Below, in pieces: positions 1 to 6,488 of a stretch of 18,977 bases of DNA (the stretch's first letter is position 1; every line of letters starts with the position of its first letter). The stretch is from JAGGZI01 sp964399605 (GTDB lineage Archaea > Aenigmatarchaeota > Aenigmatarchaeia > PWEA01 > JAGHBM01). Both the position numbers and the translations under genes were made by a program. A model generated the notes under the pieces. That model saw only the letters and a list, made by a program, of their open reading frames with translations. It searched no databases and was not told the DNA's origin. The stretch spans positions 1 to 18,977 of the forward strand of contig CAYNRH010000015.1 in NCBI GenBank assembly GCA_964399605.1, written 5' to 3'.

Positions 1-23
1 TCAAAATGGCGCTGGGAGAGGGA

Positions 24-116
24 TACTCCCCAACCCTCTAAAAATGGCAAATCGGAGATTTGCAAACAAAGGGAGGATATTCCCATAAGGAGGGAAATGT
101 GTTCCCTCCGTAGGGC
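24..116 (-). other. T-loop intron of tRNA-Ser (position 59/60)
   Basis: Joining TTCAAA (122-117) to T (23) gives a 7-base T-loop closed by GGGGG/CCCTC, with one G-U pair. This places the intron between positions 59 and 60, a known non-canonical site for archaeal tRNA introns. TTC of the loop can pair with GAG at the intron's 3' end, followed by a three-base TAT bulge before CCCTC, and CCC can pair with GGG on the intron side. That is a relaxed bulge-helix-bulge, the substrate of the archaeal splicing endonuclease. The intron also contains a perfect hairpin, GCAAATC-GGA-GATTTGC (47-63). Ends are accurate to about one base. Confidence 0.72.
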
Positions 117-133
117 TTTGAACCCCCGCTTCA

Positions 134-170
134 ATCGACTGGTATAGGGTTGAACCTATACAATCTTTCG
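134..170 (-). other. Insert in the variable arm of tRNA-Ser (third intron or giant arm)
   Basis: The base of the variable arm can be TTTCA (175-171) paired with TGAAG (133-129, one G-U). The 37 nt between these arms is far more than a class II variable loop needs. It contains a hairpin, GTATAGG (161-155 on this strand) with CCTATAC (148-142). GATTG/CAGTC can extend it. I could not draw a symmetrical bulge-helix-bulge here, so either a third intron of roughly 33 nt is excised through a relaxed motif, or the mature tRNA keeps an unusually long variable arm. Confidence 0.45.
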
Positions 171-185
171 TGAAACTGGATATCA

Positions 186-227
186 TTTCCAGTTTTTAAT
201 CAGAACTCAAGTTTCGCTTTCATTTAA
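186..227 (-). other. Anticodon-loop intron of tRNA-Ser
   Basis: A 42-nt insert must be removed to leave a 7-base loop between CTGGA (234-230) and TCCAG (180-176). Placing it between positions 33 and 34 (or one base further) gives loop TT-TGA-TA. Joining at the canonical 37/38 site would give anticodon TTA, which would read a stop codon and does not suit serine. The insert carries a second copy of CTGGA just before the 3' exon, so an alternative hairpin with TCCAG can form. I could not see a clean bulge-helix-bulge, so the boundaries are inferred from the requirements of the product. Confidence 0.5.
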
Positions 228-292
228 AATCCAGCGCCTTTGTCCTGACTCGGCCATCCCAGCATTTACCTATTATATGTTGTTTCTCTCTT

Positions 293-463
293 TTAAAACT
301 TTTCCGCATCTTCTATAAGCATATCTGGGATGTCACCTTCTAATATAGGGAATTTAAGCCTGCATTTGTTACAAATCAATTTATTTTCATTTTTATCATA
401 TTTAAGTTCTCCCTTACATTTAGGGCAGGCCAATATTTTTAAAAGTTCCTTGCTTACTACCAT
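293..463 (-). CDS. Trm112-like zinc protein (56 aa)
   Basis: The reading starts with an ATG at 463 and ends with TAA, giving 56 residues. The sequence opens with LLKILACPKCKGEL, has a second Cys pair CNKC near residues 31-34, and ends with FPILEGDIPDML. This pattern matches the Trm112/YcaR (UPF0434) family. In archaea and eukaryotes Trm112 is the small partner that stabilises and activates several methyltransferases acting on tRNA, rRNA and release factor. The Cys pairs at 13/16 and 31/34 are the likely zinc ligands. There is no GGTG binding site before the start, but a TATA-like element lies 40-50 bases upstream. The stop codon nearly touches the putative tRNA promoter. Family call is fairly secure; the methyltransferase partners are not in this window. 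Confidence 0.8.
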   Translation of the reverse strand: MVVSKELLKILACPKCKGELKYDKNENKLICNKCRLKFPILEGDIPDMLIEDAEKF

Positions 464-474
464 TAAATCGCCTA

Positions 475-514
475 TATAGATTATCTATAATAGTCATATT
501 AATGTATTTATATC
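475..514 (-). promoter_or_regulatory. Probable promoter of the Trm112-like gene with palindromic site
   Basis: On the minus strand GATATAAATA (514-505) resembles an archaeal TATA box and overlaps the end of cbf5. A perfect 15-base palindrome, TATAGAT-A-ATCTATA on this strand (475-489), lies about where transcription should begin. It could be a repressor site, but in AT-rich DNA it may be chance. Confidence 0.35.
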
Positions 515-1467
515 TTTTTTTTACCCCAAAGCTTGGGATATGTGCCCCTTTTCATTAAAACCCTGTCTATTTTTACAGCCAATCCATTTCTTGACCTAAG
601 AATTTTCTCTGAAGTCATTTTCGAGTATCCTATAGCTATCAACTCACCCTTACCTGTCATTACTGCAACTATCTCATTATTTTCTATATTTTCATCAAGC
701 TTTATAATTCCCCCAACTGCCAGGGGAGCCCCATTGCACAGTGCATCTACTGCACTATCCCTGACTATTATTTTTTTGATGTGTTCTACTCCAAATTCCA
801 CGGGTTTTACATACTTTCTAATTAACTTTTCGTTTCCTTTTCTCCATAGCACGAATGCGTCCTTAAGGTCCTGAAGTCTTATGGCAATATTTTCTTCAAA
901 TGGTCCAACTTTAATTCTTCTCAGTTCCTTCATATTGGCGCCACACCCAAGTTTTTTGCCTATGTCGTATATGAGCTTTCTTATGTATGTTCCCTTTTGG
1001 CATTTTATGTCTAGAAGCGCATACCTCCCTTCAACTTCAAGAAGTTTTATTTCATATATTTCCCTTTCCCTTTCCCTTCTTTTTACGGCACTCTTCTTTG
1101 GCGGGGTTTGTTTTATTTTTCCTGTGAATTCAGCCAGAACTTTCTTAAGAGTTTTTATGGGAATATTATCATGGAGGTGCATAAGGGCTATATATTCCTT
1201 GTCCAGTCCCATGAGGGCAGGCATTATTTTTAGTGCATCCTCCAGTGCTATAACGAGAACTCCTGTGACTTTTGGGTCAAGAGTTCCAGAGTGTCCAGCT
1301 TTTTTCAATCCAAGAATGTTTCTAACCCATGCAGAAATCTGGTGGGATGTTGGCCCAGACGGCTTGTCTAAAATAATTATACCATTCTTTATCAATTCCT
1401 CGACCGGCCTTGCTCCGGGATATGTTCCAAATGAAGGGTTTGATATTTCTTCAGATTTGACTAGCAT
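508..1467 (-). CDS. cbf5: Cbf5/TruB-family RNA-guided pseudouridine synthase
   Basis: This 319-residue protein has the TruB-family core: the motif ILDKPSGPTSHQ at 32-43, then GHSGTLDPKVTGVL at 58-71, where D64 is the expected catalytic aspartate. KGTYIRKLIYDIG follows around residues 158-170. The C-terminal part (about 230-310) has the look of a PUA RNA-binding domain. In archaea this enzyme is the catalytic subunit of H/ACA ribonucleoproteins, with Nop10, Gar1 and L7Ae, and it can also modify U55 of tRNA. Its place downstream of the spc cluster and beside a DUF106 gene is standard for archaea. It starts 30 bases after the DUF106 stop with no visible ribosome-binding site, so it may have its own promoter (CTTAAAT-like at 1488-1497) and a leaderless message. 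Confidence 0.95.
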   Translation of the reverse strand: MLVKSEEISNPSFGTYPGARPVEELIKNGIIILDKPSGPTSHQISAWVRNILGLKKAGHSGTLDPKVTGVLVIALEDALKIMPALMGLDKEYIALMHLHDNIPIKTLKKVLAEFTGKIKQTPPKKSAVKRREREREIYEIKLLEVEGRYALLDIKCQKGTYIRKLIYDIGKKLGCGANMKELRRIKVGPFEENIAIRLQDLKDAFVLWRKGNEKLIRKYVKPVEFGVEHIKKIIVRDSAVDALCNGAPLAVGGIIKLDENIENNEIVAVMTGKGELIAIGYSKMTSEKILRSRNGLAVKIDRVLMKRGTYPKLWGKKKI

Positions 1468-1497
1468 AAATAAAAATTAACTTTTCAGGATTTAAGC

Positions 1498-2136
1498 TTA
1501 TTGTACCACACCAAGTGCTTTTCTGAATATAGTTGTCATCGGTATGGAGACAAGTATATACCATCCCAGCCATCCAAGTTTGTTGCCATAGAAAGGCATA
1601 GAAAAAGGAAGGTTTACAACAATTTGTTTTAATGTCAGCATTTTCTTTCCTTTGTCGTATCCTTGAATTGTGAATTCACGTTCCCCAAGCGCAATAACAT
1701 CGCCCTTGGTTTTCTCCTCGTTATCAATGCTTATGACCAGAGGATTTTCCTGTATGATGGATAATGATTTTTCCATGTTGCCGTACTTTAATGTGCCATG
1801 AAGCGAGTCATCCATTTCAATGTTTATGCTTCCGTAAAGAGCAGGAAACAGCCACATAAATACAGGTATGACAACAGCAAATGTGATTATCATGGGCTTC
1901 ATGTTCATTCTCATTTGCTCACTGGACATTTGGAGCATTTCATTTTGGTATTTTATCATATCTTTTTGGTTTTTATTTTTCTGCGCTTCATTGATTTTTT
2001 TCTTTAGCTCATCCATTTTCTCTTTCATTTCCTTGGCTTTTTCCTGATTTGTGAAAACCTTGTAAATCAATGAAAGGACAAATGATAGAGTTATACTAAT
2101 TAAAAATACAATTACCATTGGACTTGACCATAACAT
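1498..2136 (-). CDS. DUF106/EMC3 (Oxa1-superfamily) membrane insertase-like protein
   Basis: The protein has 212 residues. A membrane segment lies near residues 5-26, followed by a charged coiled-coil rich in Lys and Glu (about 30-75) with the sequence QNEMLQMSSEQMRMNMKPM. A second membrane segment spans about 80-98, and a C-terminal one about 188-207. This three-helix plan with a cytosolic coiled coil is the archaeal DUF106 family, related to EMC3, TMCO1, Get1 and YidC, which help insert proteins into membranes. It normally sits between secY/adk and cmk/cbf5 in archaea. Here it remains next to cbf5, but adk and cmk are absent and a reversed gene separates it from secY. A TATTAAA element about 20-25 bases upstream suggests a leaderless transcript. 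The hydrophilic stretch at 105-180 looks longer than I would expect for the family. Confidence 0.85.
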   Translation of the reverse strand: MLWSSPMVIVFLISITLSFVLSLIYKVFTNQEKAKEMKEKMDELKKKINEAQKNKNQKDMIKYQNEMLQMSSEQMRMNMKPMIITFAVVIPVFMWLFPALYGSINIEMDDSLHGTLKYGNMEKSLSIIQENPLVISIDNEEKTKGDVIALGEREFTIQGYDKGKKMLTLKQIVVNLPFSMPFYGNKLGWLGWYILVSIPMTTIFRKALGVVQ

Positions 2137-2195
2137 ATTCTAAGATTGATAGTTTTAATATAAAAAGATTTATAAACACATAACAAATTATATTT
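2137..2195. promoter_or_regulatory. Divergent promoter between DUF106 and the plus-strand membrane gene
   Basis: For the plus strand, GATTTATAAACAC (2167-2179) is a good archaeal TATA box centred about 25 bases before the ATG at 2196, which predicts a leaderless mRNA. For the minus strand, TATTAAA (about 2154-2160) lies about 20-25 bases before the DUF106 start at 2136. Only 59 bases separate the two starts, and neither has a GGTG ribosome-binding site. Confidence 0.6.
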
Positions 2196-3005
2196 ATGGA
2201 TTTTGAAAAAATTTTTAAGACAGCAATCAGGTATCCCTTCGACTGGAGAATTTTCTCAATATATTTCATCTTCAATTTTCTGATTTCGTTTCCTATATGG
2301 ATTTCATTGGGGACAACGCAAATGTCAACGATGGAAGGGATATCCAGCTATTTTGGTCTTTTAGTCCCGTTATGGATAATTTCATTCTTTGTCGGGACTT
2401 TTATCATCGGGTTTTATTATGATAATTCATCAAGATTTTTCCCAAGGATGAAACGCACAGCCATTAAAAAATCTCTGGAAGTTGCAAAGAAAAGGTATAT
2501 TCCTTTGCTTGGGACACAATTTTTACTTTCAGTAGTATTTTTTTGTGTTTTCTTTGTTTTTGGAGGTTTCTCGCTGTTGCCTGTGTTGTCAGGGGCTTCA
2601 TTTGATACGGCAAGTGTTTTGATTGGGTCATTGATAGGTTCGGCGGCCCTTCTGGTTGCATTGTTTTTCTTGTTTCTAACCCCTTTTGCTTGCGTCTTAG
2701 ACAAGCTGAATCCAATAAGGTCCATAAAAAAGAGCTTCAGTATGATAAATAAAAACAAGATGGATACCTTTGCATTTTTGATATTGCTGCTGATAATAAA
2801 TTATATAATAAGTTTTATAGGCATGATTCCTATATTTGTTTATGAAATGTTTTATGAGGCAGTGACTTTTAATATGTTCCCATTCTTTTTATTCCAGACA
2901 TTTTTCTCTGTATTGTCATATTTGTTTGCTATTTCTTCTATCACAAATTTTTACCTGACATTGAAAGGCGCAAATGTCAAGAAGAAGAAAAAAAGAAAAA
3001 AGTAA
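2196..3005 (+). CDS. Six-pass membrane protein of unknown function with lysine tail
   Basis: I do not recognise a specific family. The 269 residues hold about six membrane segments, near 18-38, 52-75, 101-130, 140-168, 191-219 and 225-258. The loops between segments 2-3 and 4-5 carry positive charges (RMKRTAIKKS and KLNPIRSIKKS), each ending in a short KKS motif. That repeat suggests an internal duplication in which each half has an amphipathic loop preceding a membrane segment. The C-terminus is a run of lysines and arginine (KKKKKRKK). General resemblance is to archaeal DUF4013-like or related polytopic membrane proteins, but this is weak. It is the only plus-strand gene interrupting an otherwise minus-strand block and sits where adk usually lies. 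It converges on secY with five bases between stops. Confidence 0.8.
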   Translation: MDFEKIFKTAIRYPFDWRIFSIYFIFNFLISFPIWISLGTTQMSTMEGISSYFGLLVPLWIISFFVGTFIIGFYYDNSSRFFPRMKRTAIKKSLEVAKKRYIPLLGTQFLLSVVFFCVFFVFGGFSLLPVLSGASFDTASVLIGSLIGSAALLVALFFLFLTPFACVLDKLNPIRSIKKSFSMINKNKMDTFAFLILLLIINYIISFIGMIPIFVYEMFYEAVTFNMFPFFLFQTFFSVLSYLFAISSITNFYLTLKGANVKKKKKRKK

Positions 3006-3012
3006 TTTTTTT
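2988..3012. terminator. Overlapping bidirectional oligo-T terminator
   Basis: Archaeal RNA polymerase stops at oligo-T tracts. Reading plus, seven T at 3006-3012 directly follow the membrane-gene stop. Reading minus, just past the secY stop, T-runs of six (3001-2996) and seven (2994-2988) occur. These minus-strand T-runs are the AAA lysine codons of the convergent gene, so its lysine tail doubles as the likely end signal of the ribosomal operon. Confidence 0.55.
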
Positions 3013-4384
3013 ATTCCCCGAAGAACTTTCTTATCGCCGGGTGCATATTCTCAAGATGTTCTTTTGATATCTGCTCGTAGAGGTTGAATATTATCATAAC
3101 CGTTAGCAGTATACCAGTTCCTGTTCCAAGTGCTCCGGTGAAGTCGGCAAAGGATGCTAGAAATCCTACAAACGCACCACCCATTACAGCCAATGCAGGT
3201 ATGTATCTACTCAAGACTCTTTCTATGATTCTTATATCCCTTCTAAATCCAGGTATGCTTAATCCTGTGTGGTGCAGTTGGTTTGCCACACTCTTCGGAT
3301 CCATGCCGGACGTATTGATCCAGAATATAGAAAATATTATCGACCCGATAATCATGAATAGAGAGTATGTTATCCATGTTATTGTTTCGGATGGTATTGG
3401 TGCTCCAGAGACTATTGATACAAATATGCTGGAGAGGCTCTGTGCACGATGTGGAGATATATAATACATTAAACCACCTATGAGGTTTCCGTCTGCATTG
3501 TATGTGCCAAGGATATTGATTCCTTTATTCGAGAGCATTCTGGCCATCATTTCTGCGTTTGCAAGCAATGCTGATGTGAGTATAACCGGTATGTTTGACG
3601 CATATATGAATTTTAAAGGGTGCCTATAACCAAATCCTCTTATTCTCCCAAAGGCAAGTGGTATTTCAACTTTCATGGATTGTGCGTAGGCAACAATAAG
3701 GAAAACAACAACTGTAAATAATACGGGTATGATGCTCACAAATGCCGCCATTGGATTGCCATTGGCGAAGTTGATAATAGAGGATGGTATTAATCCACTT
3801 GGACCACCTTCACCAAGGAAGTTTAATGCCCTTATTACTATTGTCTTTGAAACTCCTGCTGCTATGAATAGTGATACACCAGAACCTATTCCCCACCTTG
3901 AAACTACCTCATCCATTAAGATTATTAGGAAGCCTCCCATGGCTAATTGGGCTATTAAGAATATTGAGGTTGCCAATCCACCAGCCGATGGTATTGCTCC
4001 AAATGATACGAATGCAATTGCTTCAAAGAAACAGAAAAATATTGCTAATATCTTTTGAGTTCCCATGAACCTCATCTTACCTTCTTTTGTGTTCATATCC
4101 CATTTGAGTATATCGCTGCCTATCAGAAGTTGAAGTATTATAGATGCTGTAACGATAGGACCTATACCTAAAGTGACAAGTGAACCCATTCTGGATCCAA
4201 GGACAGTTTCCAAGAACAAGAAATGCTGAACTGCCTGTGGATCAACACCCCAGACAATTACCTGGCTCATTATAAAAAAGAGTATTAGAATTAGTAGCGT
4301 CCACTTTATTTTTTCTTTAAAATTAAGTTTCTTTTCCGGTTGTTTTACACCAGGAATATTCTTTAGAATGTCAAGATATTTCAA
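3011..4384 (-). CDS. secY: Protein translocase subunit SecY
   Basis: The protein is the channel of the Sec translocon (SecY/Sec61-alpha), with about ten membrane segments. Visible family features are the N-terminal amphipathic stretch ending in PEKKLNFKEKIKWT, the plug-region motif GSRMGSLVTLGIGPIVTASI, and the cytosolic loop AYAQSMKVEIPLAFGRIRG with its conserved Arg and Gly. It is the last gene of the ribosomal operon, as usual. A GTG at 4396 would add four residues, but the GGTGG there is better read as the ribosome-binding site, which favours the TTG at 4384. The start overlaps the end of rpl15 by 14 bases, implying translational coupling. The protein would have 457 residues. Confidence 0.96.
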   Translation of the reverse strand: MKYLDILKNIPGVKQPEKKLNFKEKIKWTLLILILFFIMSQVIVWGVDPQAVQHFLFLETVLGSRMGSLVTLGIGPIVTASIILQLLIGSDILKWDMNTKEGKMRFMGTQKILAIFFCFFEAIAFVSFGAIPSAGGLATSIFLIAQLAMGGFLIILMDEVVSRWGIGSGVSLFIAAGVSKTIVIRALNFLGEGGPSGLIPSSIINFANGNPMAAFVSIIPVLFTVVVFLIVAYAQSMKVEIPLAFGRIRGFGYRHPLKFIYASNIPVILTSALLANAEMMARMLSNKGINILGTYNADGNLIGGLMYYISPHRAQSLSSIFVSIVSGAPIPSETITWITYSLFMIIGSIIFSIFWINTSGMDPKSVANQLHHTGLSIPGFRRDIRIIERVLSRYIPALAVMGGAFVGFLASFADFTGALGTGTGILLTVMIIFNLYEQISKEHLENMHPAIRKFFGE

Positions 4385-4769
4385 TTGCTTTTCCACCTGC
4401 TTTTTCTATTTTTTCCTTAGCTATTGAGGAAAATGATTTTGATTCAATTTTTATTGGGCTTGTCAATTTACCTTTTCCAAGAACTTTATCATATCCAAGC
4501 TCCTTTATGTTTATCTCCTTTTTATTAAGTTTTTTGGCTATAATATCCAAGTCTTTGAGGTTTATGGTCTTTACGGTTTTTTTGTTCTTTCTTTTAAACC
4601 CAGTTCTTCCAAAATGGTTAGGATAATTTTTTAAAATCAATAACTTCTTATGTTTCAAGCCGCCTGCTAAGCCTCTTCCTCCTCGGGAACCGCCACCCCT
4701 ATGTTTTTTCTTGCTACCATATCCATGGGTTTTGCTCCCCCTCATTTTTTTTGTTTTTTTCTTACCCAT
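4371..4769 (-). CDS. rpl15: 50S ribosomal protein L15 (uL15)
   Basis: The 132-residue protein begins with the basic, glycine-rich segment of uL15 (KTHGYGSKKKHRGGGSRGGRG, residues 14-34) that threads through 23S rRNA, followed by the globular half ending in KAGGKAIEIS. It assembles into the large subunit late. Binding site GGTGA lies five bases before the ATG. A perfect 35-bp copy of this start region, including the binding site, ATG and first codons, lies 60 bp upstream and creates a short reading frame that ends immediately before this start codon. Confidence 0.96.
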   Translation of the reverse strand: MGKKKTKKMRGSKTHGYGSKKKHRGGGSRGGRGLAGGLKHKKLLILKNYPNHFGRTGFKRKNKKTVKTINLKDLDIIAKKLNKKEINIKELGYDKVLGKGKLTSPIKIESKSFSSIAKEKIEKAGGKAIEIS

Positions 4770-4840
4770 TTATTTCACCATTAAGAAAAATTTAAAAAAT
4801 TTTGATTTTTTTGTTTTTTTCTTACCCATTTATTTCACCA
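4746..4840 (-). repeat. Duplicated initiation region upstream of rpl15
   Basis: Bases 4746-4780 and 4806-4840 are identical over 35 bp, with a 60-bp period. On the minus strand each copy contains GGTGAAATAAATG and the codons for MGKKKTK. The downstream copy is the real start of L15; the upstream copy begins a 19-codon frame. This is a direct tandem duplication of the translation start, not a simple AT-rich coincidence. Confidence 0.9.
4770..4829 (-). CDS. Possible leader peptide before rpl15 (19 aa)
   Basis: The upstream copy of the duplicated L15 start drives a frame reading MGKKKTKKSKFFKFFLMVK and then TAA. Its first eight residues equal the L15 N-terminus. The TAA is directly followed by the L15 ATG, and the L15 ribosome-binding site lies inside its last codons. 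Ribosomes ending here could restart on L15 or block it. There is no independent evidence that it is translated. Confidence 0.3.
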   Translation of the reverse strand: MGKKKTKKSKFFKFFLMVK

Positions 4841-4845
4841 AAAAA

Positions 4846-5295
4846 TTATATCATCCTCTTTAAAAGTTCATTTATTTTGTCTTTTCTATATCCAAGTACG
4901 CCTTTTGGATAGTGCTGTTTTACAGACCCTTTGAATCCTTTGCTTGGTGGACTCAATCTGAAATATGGTTTTATACCAATTTCCTTTATTTTACCTTCAG
5001 TTATTTTTTTTATGATTTCATCCATGTTTTTTATTTTATTTTTCTTGAGAAAAGCATCATCAATTTTTTTGTCGCCTTCTAATCTGCCTCTTTTTTCAAC
5101 CATTTTTTTCAAAACACCTTCTGATATTTCTCCCCATGTTATATAATCTTTAGCCTTTCTTATCATTCCAAGAAAGTATGGTGTTTCAGGAATAATAACG
5201 CATGTATTTTTTCTATGTAGGTTGAGCATTTTAAGTGTGTCTTTTACTTCTTTTTTTACTCCAATATCACCTCTTATTCTTATCACAGCCAGCAT
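4846..5295 (-). CDS. rpl30: 50S ribosomal protein L30 (uL30)
   Basis: The start at the ATG encoding MLAVIRIRGDIG is chosen because GGTGA lies five bases upstream; an upstream TTG would sit across that binding site. The protein has 149 residues. The first 60 form the compact L30 fold shared with bacteria. The rest is the archaeal/eukaryotic extension (L7 type), including YITWGEISEGVLKKMVEKRGRL-like and FRLSPPSKGFKG segments. It lies between rps5 and rpl15 in conserved order. Confidence 0.95.
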   Translation of the reverse strand: MLAVIRIRGDIGVKKEVKDTLKMLNLHRKNTCVIIPETPYFLGMIRKAKDYITWGEISEGVLKKMVEKRGRLEGDKKIDDAFLKKNKIKNMDEIIKKITEGKIKEIGIKPYFRLSPPSKGFKGSVKQHYPKGVLGYRKDKINELLKRMI

Positions 5296-5296
5296 A

Positions 5297-5989
5297 TTAT
5301 TCACCAACCTTCATTTTGTTTAAGTTTTTGAAGGCGTTGAAGACAGCTTTCATCATGTTTATTCTTGTTTGTGTCTGTCCAAATGATTTTATCCATATAT
5401 CCTTTATCCCTGCCAATATCATAATTTTTTTTACTTCATCAGATACGCAAAGCCCTATTCCTTTTGGTGCAGGTTTTAGGATAACTTTACAGCTACCTTG
5501 TTTTCCTTCAACTGTATAAGGTATTGAATGCTCTTCTCCGCATCCACATTCCCAAGAGCCACAACCTCTCTTAACAGGTATTATGTTAAGTTTGGCATTT
5601 CTCAAGGTTTTTTCTATTGCATCACGGAATTCGGGGGCACTTCCCAAACCAATTCCAATATATCCATCTTTGTTTCCAATAACAGCCATACATGTTGTTT
5701 TTACCCTTCTTCCGCTTTTATGCATTCTTGCAGTTCTTCTTGATGGAGTTCTTCTAATACCACCACCCTTTCCTGGGCTGCCTCCTATTAAGATAAGTTC
5801 ATGTTCTAATCCAGGAAGGAGAAAATCAACCACTTCAGGCTCCATTATTTTCTTCCCTTCTTCAAATATCTGGTCTATGGATGTTATCTTTCCTTCCACT
5901 ACATCCTTTCCTAACGTTGTCTTTGGTTCCCAATTTTCCATTGACACTTCTTCCTTCTCTTCTTTTTTTCTATCATATTTTTTTCTCAT
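5297..5989 (-). CDS. rps5: 30S ribosomal protein S5 (uS5)
   Basis: The protein has 230 residues. The double-stranded-RNA-binding-like N-terminal domain carries RMHKSGRRVKTTCMAVIGN (about 88-106) and the glycine-rich G-x-G-x-GSAPEFRDAI stretch; the C-terminal domain has SIPYTVEGKQGSCKVILKPA. S5 sits near the mRNA entrance and contributes to decoding accuracy. The long, highly charged N-terminus (KKYDRKKEEKEE) is typical of archaeal forms in kind. Two Cys-rich spots (GCGSWECGCGEEH) replace the simpler loop and might bind metal. The start is ATG with GTGAT upstream. Confidence 0.96.
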   Translation of the reverse strand: MRKKYDRKKEEKEEVSMENWEPKTTLGKDVVEGKITSIDQIFEEGKKIMEPEVVDFLLPGLEHELILIGGSPGKGGGIRRTPSRRTARMHKSGRRVKTTCMAVIGNKDGYIGIGLGSAPEFRDAIEKTLRNAKLNIIPVKRGCGSWECGCGEEHSIPYTVEGKQGSCKVILKPAPKGIGLCVSDEVKKIMILAGIKDIWIKSFGQTQTRINMMKAVFNAFKNLNKMKVGE

Positions 5990-5993
5990 AACA

Positions 5994-6488
5994 TCACTTC
6001 ATTTTTAATATCTTTTCTCTGACCTGTTCAAATTCTTTGGAAACTTTTTCATTTATGTGGTTCCCTTTAATTCTATCTTCAGATGGCAATATATCAGGTG
6101 AATGAGGAATATTAATTCCAGCATCAACAACGCCTTTCAGGAACGCATACAGCCTGCAGCCTTTTGTATTTTTTTGCAAGCCTAAATCCAGTACAGCTTC
6201 TTTAATTTTTTTCTCTTTAATTTTTTTACCTAAAAACAAGCCCGACAGATATGCTGATGGTATATTGCCATAATGATTTTTCCATCCAAGCGATTTTAAT
6301 TCTGTGCTTTTCACAGATGCAATTGTTTTATCGCCATTCTTCTCATATTTAATTAACTGACCCATTATAGAATTGTTAAATTTTCTTATCACCAACCTAT
6401 TTTTACCGCTCTTTAAGAGTGCCAATCTGAGATTGTAATCTGTTTTCTTCAATCTCCTTCTTCTATGTTGTATAATTTTTTTGCCCAT
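5994..6488 (-). CDS. rpl18: 50S ribosomal protein L18 (uL18)
   Basis: The N-terminus, with RRRRLKKTDYNLRLALLKSGKNRLVIRK split between residues 9-36, is the 5S rRNA-binding signature of archaeal L18/L5e. Family marks further on are NIPSAYLSGLFLGKK and the segment RLYAFLKGVVDAGINIPHS. It forms the 5S particle with L5. At 164 residues it is shorter than the roughly 190-200 usual in archaea, with most of the loss at the C-terminus. It abuts rpl19e with no gap. Confidence 0.95.
   Translation of the reverse strand: MGKKIIQHRRRRLKKTDYNLRLALLKSGKNRLVIRKFNNSIMGQLIKYEKNGDKTIASVKSTELKSLGWKNHYGNIPSAYLSGLFLGKKIKEKKIKEAVLDLGLQKNTKGCRLYAFLKGVVDAGINIPHSPDILPSEDRIKGNHINEKVSKEFEQVREKILKMK

Larger units (their letters stand above)
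7..263 (-). tRNA. tRNA-Ser, probable anticodon UGA, with at least two introns
   Basis: Read on the minus strand, the acceptor stem GCTGGGA (263-257) pairs exactly with TCCCAGC (17-11). It is followed by discriminator G73 and an encoded CCA (10-7). A D-arm of class II type (GCCGAG...AAAGGC) follows, then anticodon stem CTGGA (234-230) and TCCAG (180-176), and T-stem GGGGG (127-123) with CCCTC (22-18). The long variable arm and G73 point to serine; archaeal tRNA-Leu normally has A73. Anticodon stem halves are 49 nt apart, so about 42 nt must be removed. The only 7-nt loops with U33 and a sense anticodon read TT-TGA-TA. The T-loop is split by 93 nt. The variable arm is also very long and may hold a third intron. 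A TTTTAAAA sequence at 291-298 is a plausible TATA box. Uncertain points are the exact splice sites and the unusual U37. Confidence 0.85.

Noticed and set aside
1..186. A 61-residue frame over the left tRNA
   Set aside because: It lies in tRNA exon and intron sequence and has no start signals.
176..234. A suppressor tRNA with anticodon UUA from a canonical 37/38 intron
   Set aside because: The canonical join gives loop TTTTAAA, but genes here end in TAA, so a UAA-reading serine tRNA would be harmful. The inner pairing for that splice site is also poor.
7..263. Reading the left tRNA as tRNA-Leu
   Set aside because: The D-arm resembles both class II types, but the discriminator base is G, as in archaeal tRNA-Ser, and the only sense anticodon obtainable with U33 is TGA.
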